Counted from the stretch's first letter, positions 7,907-18,106 are shown. The stretch is 64,000 bases of DNA from Mycolicibacter longobardus (GCF_002102265.1 NZ_LQPG01000020.1:1-64000), one strand, 5' to 3'. Program-made: numbers and translations. Notes: generated from the sequence alone by a model not told the origin.

Positions 7907-8732
7907 TCAATCGCAGGCGCAGTCCCCGTCGGGGCCGCCCGAGGGAGACTGGCTCGGAACGCCCTATCTGTCGTTCCGGCGGGAGGGGCCGATCGCGGTG
8001 TGCACCCTGGATCGCCCCGAGGCCCGCAACGCGATGACGCCCGCCATGTACTTCGGCCTGCGTTACGCGGTGGGCCGGGTCAATCAGGATCCAGATCTGG
8101 CCGGGCTGGTGATCACCGGTACCGGCGACGTGTTCGCACCGGGCGGCGACATGGGCGGCGGCGGGGCGGAGGACTGGCTCACGTTCGGCGCGGCGCTGGG
8201 CATGGACATCACCCCGTTCGACACCCTGCGCACGTCGGCCAAGCCGATCGTTTCCGCGGTCAACGGGCTGTGTCAGGGCGGCGGGTTGCAGATCACGCTG
8301 TGCAGCGATATCGCCGTGGTCAGCGACCGGGCGACGTTTCGGGTGCCCGAGCTGTTCCGCGGCATCGCCGACACCTACTACAGCCAGATGCTGGCCCGGG
8401 TGATCGGGCCGGTCCGAACCCGCGACCTGATGTTCACCGGACGCACGTTCGGGGCGCAGGAAGCGCTGGACTGGGGCATGGTGGCACGTGTCGTCCCGCA
8501 CGACGAGCTGGCCGGCGCCGCACGCGAGGTCCTGGCGCAGTGCTGCCGGACGGCGCCGGCGGCGCGCGGGGTGGTCAAGGCGAGCCTGGATTCCTACCTC
8601 GGCCTGTTCGACCGGATCGGGATGAACGCCAGCCTGGGCGCGCCGGAGGCCGTCGAGGGTTTTCGCGCGTTCAAGGAACGCAGGTCACCCGACTGGGTGC
8701 ATCCCGAGCTAAGGACCGATGGCCGGCTGTAG
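7899..8732 (+). CDS. Enoyl-CoA hydratase/isomerase (crotonase) family
   Basis: Crotonase-fold enzyme, 277 aa. The oxyanion-hole segment GDVFAPGGDMGGGG replaces the usual AFxAGxD. Of the two glutamates used by hydratases the second is kept (VPELFRG) but the first is glutamine (GGGLQITL), so simple hydration is doubtful. ATG 7899 lies inside the end of the kinase gene; a longer frame from 7803 would be mostly kinase overlap. About 25 extra N-terminal residues precede the fold. Co-transcribed with the kinase. Confidence 0.85.
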   Translation: MGDQSQAQSPSGPPEGDWLGTPYLSFRREGPIAVCTLDRPEARNAMTPAMYFGLRYAVGRVNQDPDLAGLVITGTGDVFAPGGDMGGGGAEDWLTFGAALGMDITPFDTLRTSAKPIVSAVNGLCQGGGLQITLCSDIAVVSDRATFRVPELFRGIADTYYSQMLARVIGPVRTRDLMFTGRTFGAQEALDWGMVARVVPHDELAGAAREVLAQCCRTAPAARGVVKASLDSYLGLFDRIGMNASLGAPEAVEGFRAFKERRSPDWVHPELRTDGRL

Positions 8733-8816
8733 CGAAGCACGCGAAAACCGCCCGAGCTGGGATATTTGCGTCAGATGAGAATCAGTGTGCATAGAAATCA
8801 GAAGCAGCTATCGCAG

Positions 8817-8863
8817 TATCCACTAATCGGATAGGATCCACTCGCGCTGTGTCGGGAGTATCC
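8817..8863. promoter_or_regulatory. TATCC/GGATA repeats upstream of the YrbE pair
   Basis: TATCC-N7-GGATA is an inverted repeat at 8817-8833, and a third TATCC stands at 8859-8863, just before the GGAGG-like ribosome site of the 8874 GTG. This is the likely promoter/operator area of the yrbE genes; no regulator can be assigned. Confidence 0.25.
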
Positions 8864-8873
8864 GGAGGGGCCT

Positions 8874-9686
8874 GTGGCTATGGGGATGAAGGACATGATC
8901 CGCTGGTCCCCCGGCGCGGCGATGGTGCGCCTGGCCGGTCCCATGGAGGCGATCGGCGGGCTCTTCACGATGTCGGTGGACGCCGTGCGGTTCTTGTTCC
9001 GGCGGCCGTTTCAGGCCCGGGAGTTCCTGGAGCAGTCCTGGTTCGTCGCCCGTGTCTCGCTGGCGCCCACCCTGCTGGTGGCCATTCCCTTCACGGTCCT
9101 GGTCAGCTTCATCCTGAACATTCTGCTGCGTGAGCTCGGCGCCGCAGACCTGTCCGGGGCCGGTGCGGCCTTCGGCGCGGTCACCCAGGTCGGGCCGATG
9201 GTGACCGTGTTGATCGTTGCCGGAGCCGGCGCCACCGCGATGTGCGCCGACCTGGGATCCCGCACGATCCGCGAAGAGATCGACGCCATGGAGGTCTTGG
9301 GCATCAACCCGGTGCAGCGGCTGGTGACACCGCGGATGCTGGCCGCCGGGCTGGTGGCCCTGCTGCTCAACAGCCTGGTGGTGATCATCGGCATCCTCGG
9401 CGGCTACGTCTTCTCGGTCTTCGTGCAGGACGTCAACCCGGGTGCGTTCGCCGCGGGGATCACGCTGCTGACCGGAGTTCCCGAGCTGGTGATCTCCTGC
9501 GTCAAGGCGGCGCTGTTCGGCCTGATCGCCGGAATGGTCGCCTGCTACCGGGGCCTGACGATCTCCGGCGGGGGCGCCAAAGCCGTCGGCAATGCGGTGA
9601 ACGAGACCGTGGTCTACGCCTTCATGTCCCTGTTCGTGGTCAACGTGGTGGTCACCGCGATCGGCATCAAGATGACGGCGCGCTGA
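8874..9686 (+). CDS. YrbE/MlaE-type permease, subunit A
   Basis: Integral membrane permease of the Mce lipid-import systems, 270 aa with several hydrophobic segments (for example ALLLNSLVVIIGILGGYVFS). The family loop motif REEIDAMEVLGINPVQRLVTP is intact near residues 135-155. GTG 8874 follows a CGGAGGGG ribosome site. In known mce operons this subunit pairs with a second YrbE and is followed by six mce genes; here only the second YrbE follows and then a mutase. Probably imports a hydrophobic substrate for the surrounding catabolic genes together with Mce proteins encoded elsewhere (inference). Confidence 0.9.
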   Translation: MAMGMKDMIRWSPGAAMVRLAGPMEAIGGLFTMSVDAVRFLFRRPFQAREFLEQSWFVARVSLAPTLLVAIPFTVLVSFILNILLRELGAADLSGAGAAFGAVTQVGPMVTVLIVAGAGATAMCADLGSRTIREEIDAMEVLGINPVQRLVTPRMLAAGLVALLLNSLVVIIGILGGYVFSVFVQDVNPGAFAAGITLLTGVPELVISCVKAALFGLIAGMVACYRGLTISGGGAKAVGNAVNETVVYAFMSLFVVNVVVTAIGIKMTAR

Positions 9687-9689
9687 GCC

Positions 9690-10544
9690 GTGGCGCTTCG
9701 TGCCCTTTCGGCCGTCTATCCCGGTGTCACCCGACAGCTCCGGCGACCGATCGCGGCGCTGGGCCGCATCGGTGACCACACCCTGTTCTACGGCAGGGCG
9801 ATCGCCACGGCGCCGTTCGCGTTCACGCATTACCGCCGCGAGGTCGTTCGGCTGATCGCCGAGATCAGCATGGGCACCGGGACGCTGGCCATGATCGGCG
9901 GCACCGTGGTGATCGTCGGCTTCCTGACCCTGGCGGCCGGCGGCACGCTGGCGGTGCAGGGGTACAGCTCGCTGGGCAACATCGGCATCGAGGCACTGAC
10001 CGGGTTCCTGGCCGCATTCATCAACGTGCGGATCTCGGCTCCGGTGGTCGCCGGTATCGGACTGGCGGCCACCTTCGGCGCCGGCGTGACGGCGCAGCTG
10101 GGCGCGATGCGGATCAACGAGGAGATCGACGCGCTGGAATCGATGGCCATCCGTCCGATCGCCTATCTGGTCAGCACCCGCATCGTCGCCGGACTGGTGG
10201 CGATCACTCCGCTGTACGCCATCGCGGTGATCCTGTCGTTCGTCGCCAGCCGATTCACCACGGTCTTCCTGTTCGGGCAGTCGGCCGGCCTCTACGACCA
10301 CTATTTCCGCACGTTCCTGAACCCCATCGACCTGCTGTGGTCGTTCCTTCAGGCCTTCCTGATGGCGATCACCATCTTGTTGATCCATACCTATTTCGGC
10401 TATTTCGCCGCCGGCGGCCCGGCCGGGGTGGGGGTCGCGGTGGGCAATGCGGTGCGGACCTCGCTGGTGGTCGTGGTCTCGGTGACGCTGCTGGTGTCGC
10501 TGTCGGTCTACGGGGCCAGCGGCAATTTCAACCTGGCCGGGTAG
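9690..10544 (+). CDS. YrbE/MlaE-type permease, subunit B
   Basis: Second YrbE permease, 284 aa, starting at GTG 9690 three bases after the first. The signature NEEIDALESMAIRPIAYLVSTR is present, with transmembrane segments around LAMIGGTVVIVGFLTLAAGG and the C-terminal LVVVVSVTLLVSLSVYG. The preserved loop in both subunits argues for a working permease. No Mce (SBP-like) gene or MceG ATPase lies in the window, so this is an orphan pair. Confidence 0.9.
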   Translation: MALRALSAVYPGVTRQLRRPIAALGRIGDHTLFYGRAIATAPFAFTHYRREVVRLIAEISMGTGTLAMIGGTVVIVGFLTLAAGGTLAVQGYSSLGNIGIEALTGFLAAFINVRISAPVVAGIGLAATFGAGVTAQLGAMRINEEIDALESMAIRPIAYLVSTRIVAGLVAITPLYAIAVILSFVASRFTTVFLFGQSAGLYDHYFRTFLNPIDLLWSFLQAFLMAITILLIHTYFGYFAAGGPAGVGVAVGNAVRTSLVVVVSVTLLVSLSVYGASGNFNLAG

Positions 10545-10614
10545 CCGGGCGTATTCGCGCACGTCGCAGCGGTGGTATTGGCATTCTCATTTTTTGGAAG
10601 TACCGTATCCATCG

Positions 10615-12192
<1,578 letters not shown>

Positions 12193-12624
12193 ATGACTTC
12201 TCCGCTCAATTCCTCCGTGCCCGGCCCGGTGCGCGTCCTGGTCGCCAAGCCCGGGCTGGACGGCCACGATCGCGGCGCCAAGATCGTGGCGCGCACCCTG
12301 CGTGACGCCGGATACGAGGTGATCTACACCGGCATCCGGCAACGGGTCGAAGACATCGTCTCCACCGCGCTGCAGGAGGACGTGGCGGTGGTGGGCTTAA
12401 GCATCCTGTCCGGTGCGCACGTCGCATTGACCGGCCGGATCGTGGAGGCGCTGCGCGCCGCCGACGGCGGCGACATTGCCGTGGTGGTTGGTGGCACCAT
12501 CCCGCAGGGTGACGTGCCCAAACTGCTGGAGGCCGGTGCTGCCGCGGTCTTTCCCACCGGAACCTCCCTGGACGATCTGGTCAGCGGGGTCCGGCAGGTG
12601 GTCGAGAAGGCGGAGGCACGCTGA
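12193..12624 (+). CDS. B12-dependent acyl-CoA mutase, small cobalamin-binding subunit
   Basis: Cobalamin-binding subunit, 143 aa. The signature D-x-H-x-x-G is at residues 23-28 (LDGHDRG), followed by the SxL motif (LSILSGAH) and GGxIPxxD (VVGGTIPQGD), all needed for base-off/His-on B12 binding. The ATG follows the stop of the large subunit with no gap, so equal expression is expected. Together the two genes form a complete heteromeric mutase like IcmAB. Confidence 0.92.
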   Translation: MTSPLNSSVPGPVRVLVAKPGLDGHDRGAKIVARTLRDAGYEVIYTGIRQRVEDIVSTALQEDVAVVGLSILSGAHVALTGRIVEALRAADGGDIAVVVGGTIPQGDVPKLLEAGAAAVFPTGTSLDDLVSGVRQVVEKAEAR

Positions 12625-12625
12625 C

Positions 12626-13579
12626 ATGCGCCTGGGCGTGATGATCGGGGCCGAGCGCGGCGACATGGCGCGCAAGGTCAAGAAACTGATCTCCGACATC
12701 GAATGGGCCGACACGGCCGGCCTGTCCACCGCGTGGATGCCACAGGTCCCCGACGACTTCGACCTGTTGACCATGGTGGCGCTGATGGCCTCGCACAGCA
12801 CCCGGATCGAACTCGGCACCGCCGTGGTGCCGTTGCAGGCCCAGCACCCGATCGCTCTTGCCCGCCAAGCGCTTTCGGTGCACGCCGTTTCCGGTGGCCG
12901 ACTGGCGCTGGGCGTGGGGCCGTCGCACCACTGGATCATCCGGGACATGCTGGGCCTGCCCTACGACAAGCCGGCCGCCTACACCCGGGACTACCTGCAG
13001 GTGCTCAACGCCGCCATCGCCGGCCCGGGACCCGTTGACGTCGAGAACGACCACTTCACCGTGCACAACCCGACCGTCCTCGGGGCCGAGACCAAAATGC
13101 CGGTGCTGGTGGCCGCGCTGGGCCCGGTGATGTTGCAGATCGCCGGTGAGCACGCCGACGGCACGTCGTTGTGGATGGCCGACGAGAAGGCGATCGCCGA
13201 GCACATCGCGCCGAAGATCAACAAGGCGGCGGCGGAAGCGGGCAAACCCGCGCCGCGCATCGTCGCCGGTATTCCGGTCACCCTGTGCGCCAACTCCGAG
13301 ATCGAGTCCGCCAAGGAGCGCGCCAACCGGATCCTGGCCGAGGCCGAGACCTCGCCCAACTACCAGCGGCTGCTCGACCGCGGTTCGGCCCGGGATGTCG
13401 GCGACCTGTGCGCGGCCGGTGATGAGGAATCAATCCTCAAGCGATTCCGCCAGTTCGCCGACGCCGGCGTGACCGACCTGTCGGTGCGGCTGCTGCCGAT
13501 CGGCGACACCCGCGATGAGCTGGTGGCCTCCAAGTACCGCACCCGCGAGGTGATCGCCGAGCTCGCCAAGGAGATTTAA
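12626..13579 (+). CDS. LLM-class flavin/F420-dependent oxidoreductase
   Basis: Luciferase-like oxidoreductase, 317 aa, of the type usually assigned to coenzyme F420 in mycobacteria. The barrel core is recognisable (STAWMPQVPDDFDLLTMVALMA, LALGVGPSHHWI, PVLVAALGPVMLQIAGEHADG). ATG 12626 overlaps nothing and begins two bases after the mutase stop; a longer frame from 12476 lies inside the small mutase subunit. As part of the mutase operon it may act on an oxidised intermediate of the same pathway. Cofactor choice F420 versus FMN is inference. Confidence 0.85.
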   Translation: MRLGVMIGAERGDMARKVKKLISDIEWADTAGLSTAWMPQVPDDFDLLTMVALMASHSTRIELGTAVVPLQAQHPIALARQALSVHAVSGGRLALGVGPSHHWIIRDMLGLPYDKPAAYTRDYLQVLNAAIAGPGPVDVENDHFTVHNPTVLGAETKMPVLVAALGPVMLQIAGEHADGTSLWMADEKAIAEHIAPKINKAAAEAGKPAPRIVAGIPVTLCANSEIESAKERANRILAEAETSPNYQRLLDRGSARDVGDLCAAGDEESILKRFRQFADAGVTDLSVRLLPIGDTRDELVASKYRTREVIAELAKEI

Positions 13580-14605
13580 GTGAGCGGACCGCTTTCGGGG
13601 ATCCGCATTCTCGAAGTGGGAGTGATGCTGGCCGGCCCGTACGCCACCATGCTGCTGGCCGATCTCGGCGCCGAGGTCATCAAGATCGAACCGCCGGGCG
13701 GTGAGATCTCGCGTCAGGTGGGGCCGAGTTACTTCGCCAGCCTCAACCGCAACAAGAGCAGCATCCGGCTGGATCTGGCGACGGAGTCCGGGCAGGCCAA
13801 GCTGGGCGAGCTGGTCGCGGAATCCCATGCGCTGCTGGTGAATATGAAGCCGTCGGTGATCCACCGGCTCGGGCTCACCTACGAGGCGCTGCGGCGACAC
13901 AATGAGGCGATCGTCTGCGTCGCGCTGACCGGGTTCGGGCTGGACGGCGGCGACGAGCCGGCCTTCGACTACGTGATCCAGGCGGCCGCCGGGATCGCGG
14001 CGATGACCGGCGACCCGGACGGCCCGCCGACGTTGCCGGGCTACTCGTCGGCGGACAACTCCACCGGGATGACCGCGGCACTGGGGCTTTTGGCCCAGAT
14101 CGTCAGCGGGCGTGGCGGCCAAGTGGAGGTGTCGCTGCTCGACGTGATGCTGTCCCAGCTGAACTACCGTGCGTCGGCCTATCTCAACGACGGTGTGGAA
14201 CCCCAGCGGTATCCGCATGGAGCGCATTCCTATTACGTTCCGGCGCAGCTCTTCCCGACCTCCGAGGGATACCTGGCGCTGTTCGTCACCCATGACGGGT
14301 TCTGGAAGTCGTTCGCCACCGAAGCCGGTTTGGATGGCTTCGCGACGATGGCCGAGCGTTCCGCTCGCCGTGACGAGGTGCTCGCGGTGGTCACCTCTGC
14401 GCTGGCCGGCGACACCGCTGCCGGCTGGGAACGGCGGCTGCGTCCGCTGGGCATCCCGGCGGCCGCCGTGCGCACCCTGCCCGAAGCGCTCAAGGAGCAC
14501 CCCGAAATGGTTGTCACGGCAGGGGATTTCCGCCTGGTGGGCAGCCCGATCCGGATCGCCGGATATCAACCCGCCTACCGGCCGCCGCCGACACTCGACG
14601 ACTAG
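13580..14605 (+). CDS. CaiB/BaiF family CoA transferase
   Basis: Class III CoA transferase or racemase, 341 aa, shorter than the usual 380-410. The N-terminal Rossmann segment GPYATMLLADLGAEVIKIEPP and the likely catalytic aspartate in SSADNSTGM (aligned with Asp169 of formyl-CoA transferase) are present. GTG 13580 abuts the LLM gene stop. Function may be transferring CoA to a free acid or epimerising an alpha-methylacyl-CoA (the family includes AMACR); the presence of a mutase and a probable side-chain lyase in the area makes either reasonable. Confidence 0.87.
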   Translation: MSGPLSGIRILEVGVMLAGPYATMLLADLGAEVIKIEPPGGEISRQVGPSYFASLNRNKSSIRLDLATESGQAKLGELVAESHALLVNMKPSVIHRLGLTYEALRRHNEAIVCVALTGFGLDGGDEPAFDYVIQAAAGIAAMTGDPDGPPTLPGYSSADNSTGMTAALGLLAQIVSGRGGQVEVSLLDVMLSQLNYRASAYLNDGVEPQRYPHGAHSYYVPAQLFPTSEGYLALFVTHDGFWKSFATEAGLDGFATMAERSARRDEVLAVVTSALAGDTAAGWERRLRPLGIPAAAVRTLPEALKEHPEMVVTAGDFRLVGSPIRIAGYQPAYRPPPTLDD

Positions 14606-14614
14606 CCCGCCGAC

Positions 14615-15769
14615 TCAGACCGTGACGATGGTCGCCGATGCGGTACCCGGCGCGCCGTAGACCTGAGCGAACCCCACCTTTGGACCACCCGGCACCTGGC
14701 GGTCACCGGCCTGGCCGCGGAGCTGCAGCACCAGCTCGTGCAGCTGGCGCAGGCCGGAGGCGCCGATCGGTTCGCCGTTGGCGATCAGCCCGCCGTCGGT
14801 GTTGACCGGCAGCGACCCGGAGATCTCGGTCGCCCCGTCGGCCAGCAGTTTCTCCTGGTCGCCGTCGGCACAGAAACCGCACTCGGCCATGTGGATGACC
14901 TCGGCGCCGGCGTCGGTGTCCTGCAGCTGCACCACGTCGACGTCCTCGGGTGCCACGCCGGCCTTTTCGAAGGCGGCGCGGGCCGCGTAGACCGTGGGCG
15001 CCACGTCCTCCTCGATCGGGGCGGAGGTCGCGTGCACCTCGTAGGCGCCGTAGCGGCGGGTGCGGATCTCGGTGGCCTGCAGGTAGACGGGCTTACCGCT
15101 GAAGCGGTGGGCGATGTCGGCCCGGCACATGACCACCGCGGCGGCACCTTCGTCGGGTGCGCAGAACATGTACTGGGTGAGCGGGTAGTTGAGCGCGGGC
15201 GAGTCGAGGATGGCATCCTCGGACATCGGCTTGCGCCGAAATGCATTGGGGTTCAACGCACCGTTGCGGAAGTTCTTGGCGGCGACCTTGGCCAGCGTCC
15301 GCTGCGAGATGCCGTGGTCATGCAGGTACCGGTTGGCCTTCATGCCGAAGAACTTGGTGGTGACGAACTGCCCGTTCTCGGCGTACCAGGCCGGCAGCGC
15401 CAGCTTGGCCGGGTCGTCGGTGAACGCACCGCGGGGGTGCTTGTCCATCCCGATCGCAATGCCGATCTCGTACTTGCCGGACCGGATGTTGTCGGCGCAG
15501 ACCTGGGTGGCGGTGGCTGCGGTGGCGCAGGCATTGAACACGTTGGTGAACGGGATGCCGGTGAGCCCGACCAGCCGCGTCACCGCGTCGGGGTTGGAGA
15601 TCTCGTAGCTGCCGCCGACCCCGAACTGGATGTCGCGCCACTGCGCCCCGGCGTCGGCCAGGGCCAGGTGGATGGCCTCGGCGCCCATCTGCATCGCGGA
15701 TTTGTCGAAGCGGCCGAAGGGGTGCAGTCCGACGCCGATGATCGCCACATCGTGGTTCGCTACCGTCAT
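14615..15769 (-). CDS. Thiolase-fold lipid-transfer protein, probable aldolase (Ltp2-like)
   Basis: SCP-x/Ltp-type thiolase-fold enzyme, 384 aa. The nucleophile cysteine is kept (FNACATAATATQV, Cys81), but the catalytic His of the GHP motif is replaced (NGEPIGASG) and the C-terminal CxG motif reads VYGAPGTAS, with no cysteine. These losses are typical of Ltp proteins working as retro-aldolases with a DUF35 partner, such as Ltp2-ChsH2 of sterol side-chain degradation, rather than of true thiolases. The gene directly follows the DUF35 gene (13-bp gap), supporting a complex. Likely reaction: C-C cleavage of a beta-hydroxyacyl-CoA (inference). Confidence 0.85.
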   Translation of the reverse strand: MTVANHDVAIIGVGLHPFGRFDKSAMQMGAEAIHLALADAGAQWRDIQFGVGGSYEISNPDAVTRLVGLTGIPFTNVFNACATAATATQVCADNIRSGKYEIGIAIGMDKHPRGAFTDDPAKLALPAWYAENGQFVTTKFFGMKANRYLHDHGISQRTLAKVAAKNFRNGALNPNAFRRKPMSEDAILDSPALNYPLTQYMFCAPDEGAAAVVMCRADIAHRFSGKPVYLQATEIRTRRYGAYEVHATSAPIEEDVAPTVYAARAAFEKAGVAPEDVDVVQLQDTDAGAEVIHMAECGFCADGDQEKLLADGATEISGSLPVNTDGGLIANGEPIGASGLRQLHELVLQLRGQAGDRQVPGGPKVGFAQVYGAPGTASATIVTV

Positions 15770-15782
15770 TTTCCAGGTCTCC

Positions 15783-16199
15783 TTAGACGGGCTGGAATGC
15801 CCAGGTGAGAATCTCGGTCCCGTCGTCCTCGACGTAGAACGGCACCATGGTCAGCTCGACGTCCATGCCGAACTTCAGCTTGGCGGGATCGGATTCGGTC
15901 AGGCGGGCCTCCACCTGGACCACGTCGCCGAGCCGGATCAGTCCGACCCCGAACGGGGCGAAGCCCTCGGCGGTCTCGCCGCCGGCGTAGGGCAGCTTCG
16001 GGACGAAGCCCTGGGTGGTCCAGGCCGTCAACGTGCCCTGGCGGGGCAGCAGCAGATCGCGCATCTGCGGACCGCTGCACCGCGGGCAGTGGTCCTGCCG
16101 GGGCCATACCGTCGCGTCGCAGTCGGCGCACCGGCTGCCGATCAGGGCCGGGTTCTCATCGGGCCAATTGGTGACGTCGGGAGCAAGGGCTCTACGCAT
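15783..16199 (-). CDS. DUF35/OB-fold zinc-ribbon partner protein
   Basis: Small two-domain protein, 138 aa from the ATG at 16199. The N-terminal rubredoxin-like zinc ribbon has CADCDATVWPRQDHCPRCSG, with four cysteines; the rest is the OB-fold that binds the CoA moiety in ChsH2-type proteins. Alternative starts are ATG 16217 and GTG 16229, both in frame; APDVTNWPDENPALIG just after the chosen Met is the usual N-terminal pattern. It precedes and probably forms a complex with the thiolase-fold protein. A degenerate copy of the palindromic operator is immediately upstream (16237-16251). Confidence 0.85.
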   Translation of the reverse strand: MRRALAPDVTNWPDENPALIGSRCADCDATVWPRQDHCPRCSGPQMRDLLLPRQGTLTAWTTQGFVPKLPYAGGETAEGFAPFGVGLIRLGDVVQVEARLTESDPAKLKFGMDVELTMVPFYVEDDGTEILTWAFQPV

Positions 16200-16236
16200 C
16201 GGCGACACCGACCCCATGAGCGGGCGCACACAGTGT

Positions 16237-16251
16237 GGAAATCACATTCTC
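16237..16251. promoter_or_regulatory. Degenerate copy of the GAGAA-N5-TTCTC operator
   Basis: Read on the minus strand it is GAGAA TGTGA TTTCC: the left arm is exact and the right arm matches three of five bases. It lies directly before the DUF35/thiolase operon. Included because of position; sequence support alone would be weak. Confidence 0.3.
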
Positions 16252-16377
16252 GATTAGAGCATACGTGCGTACTACTAGGGAAGCCTGGAGGAGCCGTCCG
16301 GGGTGTGCGGTGGGAGTGCCGGGCGCGCGAGGGTGCGCAGAATGTCAATTCTTCGCGGCGTGTCGTGTGCAAACACG

Positions 16378-16423
16378 CTCCCCCGCAAGCGGGAGGTGCC
16401 CCCAGCTCGCGCGGAATGGGGGC
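16378..16423. terminator. Tandem hairpins downstream of tetR
   Basis: CTCCC..GGGAG with CCCGC-AA-GCGGG inside (16378-16395) and GCCCCC-N14-GGGGGC (16398-16423) follow the stop of the TetR gene at once. No T-run is present, which is usual for mycobacterial termination hairpins. From memory, the CCCGCAAGCGGGAGGTGCCCCC element recurs in mycobacterial genomes, so it may also be an interspersed repeat. Confidence 0.45.
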
Positions 16424-16425
16424 TG

Positions 16426-17076
16426 CTACTTGGCGAGGCCGTGGGCGCAGAAGTCCCAGAGCTCGTCGGCGGTGATCGGGTGGGCAGCCGGATCGTCGGA
16501 TTCGGCGCTGGACTGCGCGACGAACATGACGGTCTGCATGACCATCGCCGCCATGCGCCTGGCGTTGACGCCCGGGCGCAGTTCGCCGGCCTCGTCGGCG
16601 GCCTCCATCAACTCGGTGAGCAGCCCCAACAGCGGAGTGAACGCGACCCGGACCTCCGTCGGGTGCGAAACCAGCAGGCGCGGCGCGAAGTCGGTGAACA
16701 GCGGGCGCTTGGCCGACGGGTCCGGCCGGGACAGCTCGAAGAGCAGCTCGATGGCGACTTTCAACCGCTCCAGCGGTTGGGCCTGGTCTTGCGTGGCTGC
16801 GCGGATCTGGTCGGAGGTGCGAACCAACGCATCCTCGAACAGGGCCAGCAGCAACTCGTGCTTGCCGTTGAACTGCAGGTAGAAACTGCGCAGTGACTGT
16901 CTGGAGCGCTCGACGACCTCTTGGACGGTGAAGTCGGTGCTGCCCTTTTCGATGATGATGGCTTGGGCTGCATCCAGGAATCGCTGAACGCGCTGGGCGG
17001 CCCGCAACCGTGCGGTCTTGATCGACCGCTCGACCGCCCGCTGCTTCCAGACGGGCTCTTCTTCCGGGTTACTCAC
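16426..17076 (-). CDS. TetR-family regulator, candidate master regulator of the island
   Basis: Predicted repressor, 216 aa. After a charged N-terminus rich in arginine (RSIKTARLRAAQRVQRFLDAA) comes the helix-turn-helix FTVQEVVERSRQSLRSFYLQF, then KHELLLALFEDAL and a helical ligand domain. It is transcribed divergently from the crotonase at 17275, and the 198-bp gap contains an exact GAGAA-N5-TTCTC palindrome at 17202-17216; a degenerate copy lies on its other side. It is therefore the best candidate to bind this motif at all sites in the window. The inducer is presumably an acyl-CoA of the pathway (inference). Confidence 0.88.
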   Translation of the reverse strand: MSNPEEEPVWKQRAVERSIKTARLRAAQRVQRFLDAAQAIIIEKGSTDFTVQEVVERSRQSLRSFYLQFNGKHELLLALFEDALVRTSDQIRAATQDQAQPLERLKVAIELLFELSRPDPSAKRPLFTDFAPRLLVSHPTEVRVAFTPLLGLLTELMEAADEAGELRPGVNARRMAAMVMQTVMFVAQSSAESDDPAAHPITADELWDFCAHGLAK

Positions 17077-17201
17077 CAGCGGCTCCGACGGTTGCCATTT
17101 TGGGAGAACACGAATGCACCCTACCGGAGAATCGCCCGGGATCGATGTCGGCCATCGCGGCGCTGCCGTCCCAATTGAGAAGATGGTAACTTTCTTCCAA
17201 T

Positions 17202-17216
17202 GAGAAGGCTATTCTC
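17202..17216. promoter_or_regulatory. Palindromic operator GAGAA-N5-TTCTC, copy 2
   Basis: GAGAA GGCTA TTCTC lies between tetR (minus) and the crotonase (plus), with a TATTCT -10-like box at 17210-17215 as in copies 1 and 3. A second imperfect repeat, GAAGA-N9-TCTTC, lies just upstream (17179-17197). Position beside tetR is the main reason to link the motif with that regulator. Confidence 0.55.
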
Positions 17217-17274
17217 GCAAGCTGTCGGCGCAGCCGGGAAGAGTCACGCACGCCGCGACTGATTAAGGACGTCC

Positions 17275-18057
17275 ATGTACATCGATTACGAGGTCGCCGA
17301 CCGGATCGCGACGATCACGCTGAACCGGCCCGAGGCCGCCAACGCCCAGAACCCCGAGCTGCTCGACGAACTCGACGCGGCCTGGACTCGCGCGGCCGAC
17401 GACGATGACGTCGCCGTCATCGTGCTGCGGGCCAACGGCAAACACTTCTCGGCCGGCCACGATCTCAAGGGCGGCGGCCCGGTCCCGGACAAGATCACCC
17501 TGGAGTTCATCTACAAGCACGAATGCAAGCGCTACCTGGAGTACACGCTGCGGTGGCGCAACGTGCCCAAGCCGTCGATCGCCGCGGTGCAGGGCCGGTG
17601 CATCTCCGGTGGGCTGATGTTGTGCTGGCCGTGCGATCTGATCATCGCCGCCGACGACGCCCAGTTCTCCGACCCGGTCGTGCTGATGGGTATCGGCGGT
17701 GTCGAATACCACGGGCACACCTGGGAATTGGGACCGCGCAAGGCCAAGGAGATCCTGTTCACCGGCCGCGCGATGACGGCGCAGGAGGCCGAGCAGACCG
17801 GCATGGTCAACCGGGTGGTTCCCCGTGACGCGCTGGACTCCGAGACCCGCCAGCTCGCCGAGCACATCGCGACCATGCCGTCGTTCGCGCTGCGGCAGGC
17901 CAAGCGCGCGGTCAACCAGACCCTCGATGTGCAGGGCTTCCACTCGGCGATCCAGTCCGCGTTCGACATCCACGAAACCGGTCACGGCAATGCGCTGTCG
18001 GTGTGCGGGTGGCCGGTCCTGGTCAACCTGGACGAGATGAAATCTCAAGTCAAGTAG
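17275..18057 (+). CDS. Enoyl-CoA hydratase/isomerase (crotonase) family, atypical active site
   Basis: Crotonase-fold protein, 260 aa, with the oxyanion-hole segment HFSAGHDLKGGG. Both hydratase glutamates are replaced: GGLMLCW where GGGCE is expected and DPVVLMGIGG where PExxLG is expected. A hydratase role is thus unlikely; isomerase, hydrolase or decarboxylase activity are known alternatives in the fold. Single gene divergent from tetR, controlled by the palindrome in the gap; convergent with the ligase at 18107. Confidence 0.85.
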   Translation: MYIDYEVADRIATITLNRPEAANAQNPELLDELDAAWTRAADDDDVAVIVLRANGKHFSAGHDLKGGGPVPDKITLEFIYKHECKRYLEYTLRWRNVPKPSIAAVQGRCISGGLMLCWPCDLIIAADDAQFSDPVVLMGIGGVEYHGHTWELGPRKAKEILFTGRAMTAQEAEQTGMVNRVVPRDALDSETRQLAEHIATMPSFALRQAKRAVNQTLDVQGFHSAIQSAFDIHETGHGNALSVCGWPVLVNLDEMKSQVK

Positions 18058-18106
18058 TCACCGCGAGATTGGAACCACGCAGGGGCCCACTCGAACTCTT
18101 GCTGCC

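Noticed and set aside
10574..10588. ATTCTC sequence before the mutase as another operator copy
   Set aside because: Left arm matches only two of five bases of GAGAA; not a convincing copy.
10594..10614. TTG start adding seven residues to the mutase large subunit
   Set aside because: TTG is rarer, and the ATG at 10615 gives a normal N-terminus; not excluded by experiment.
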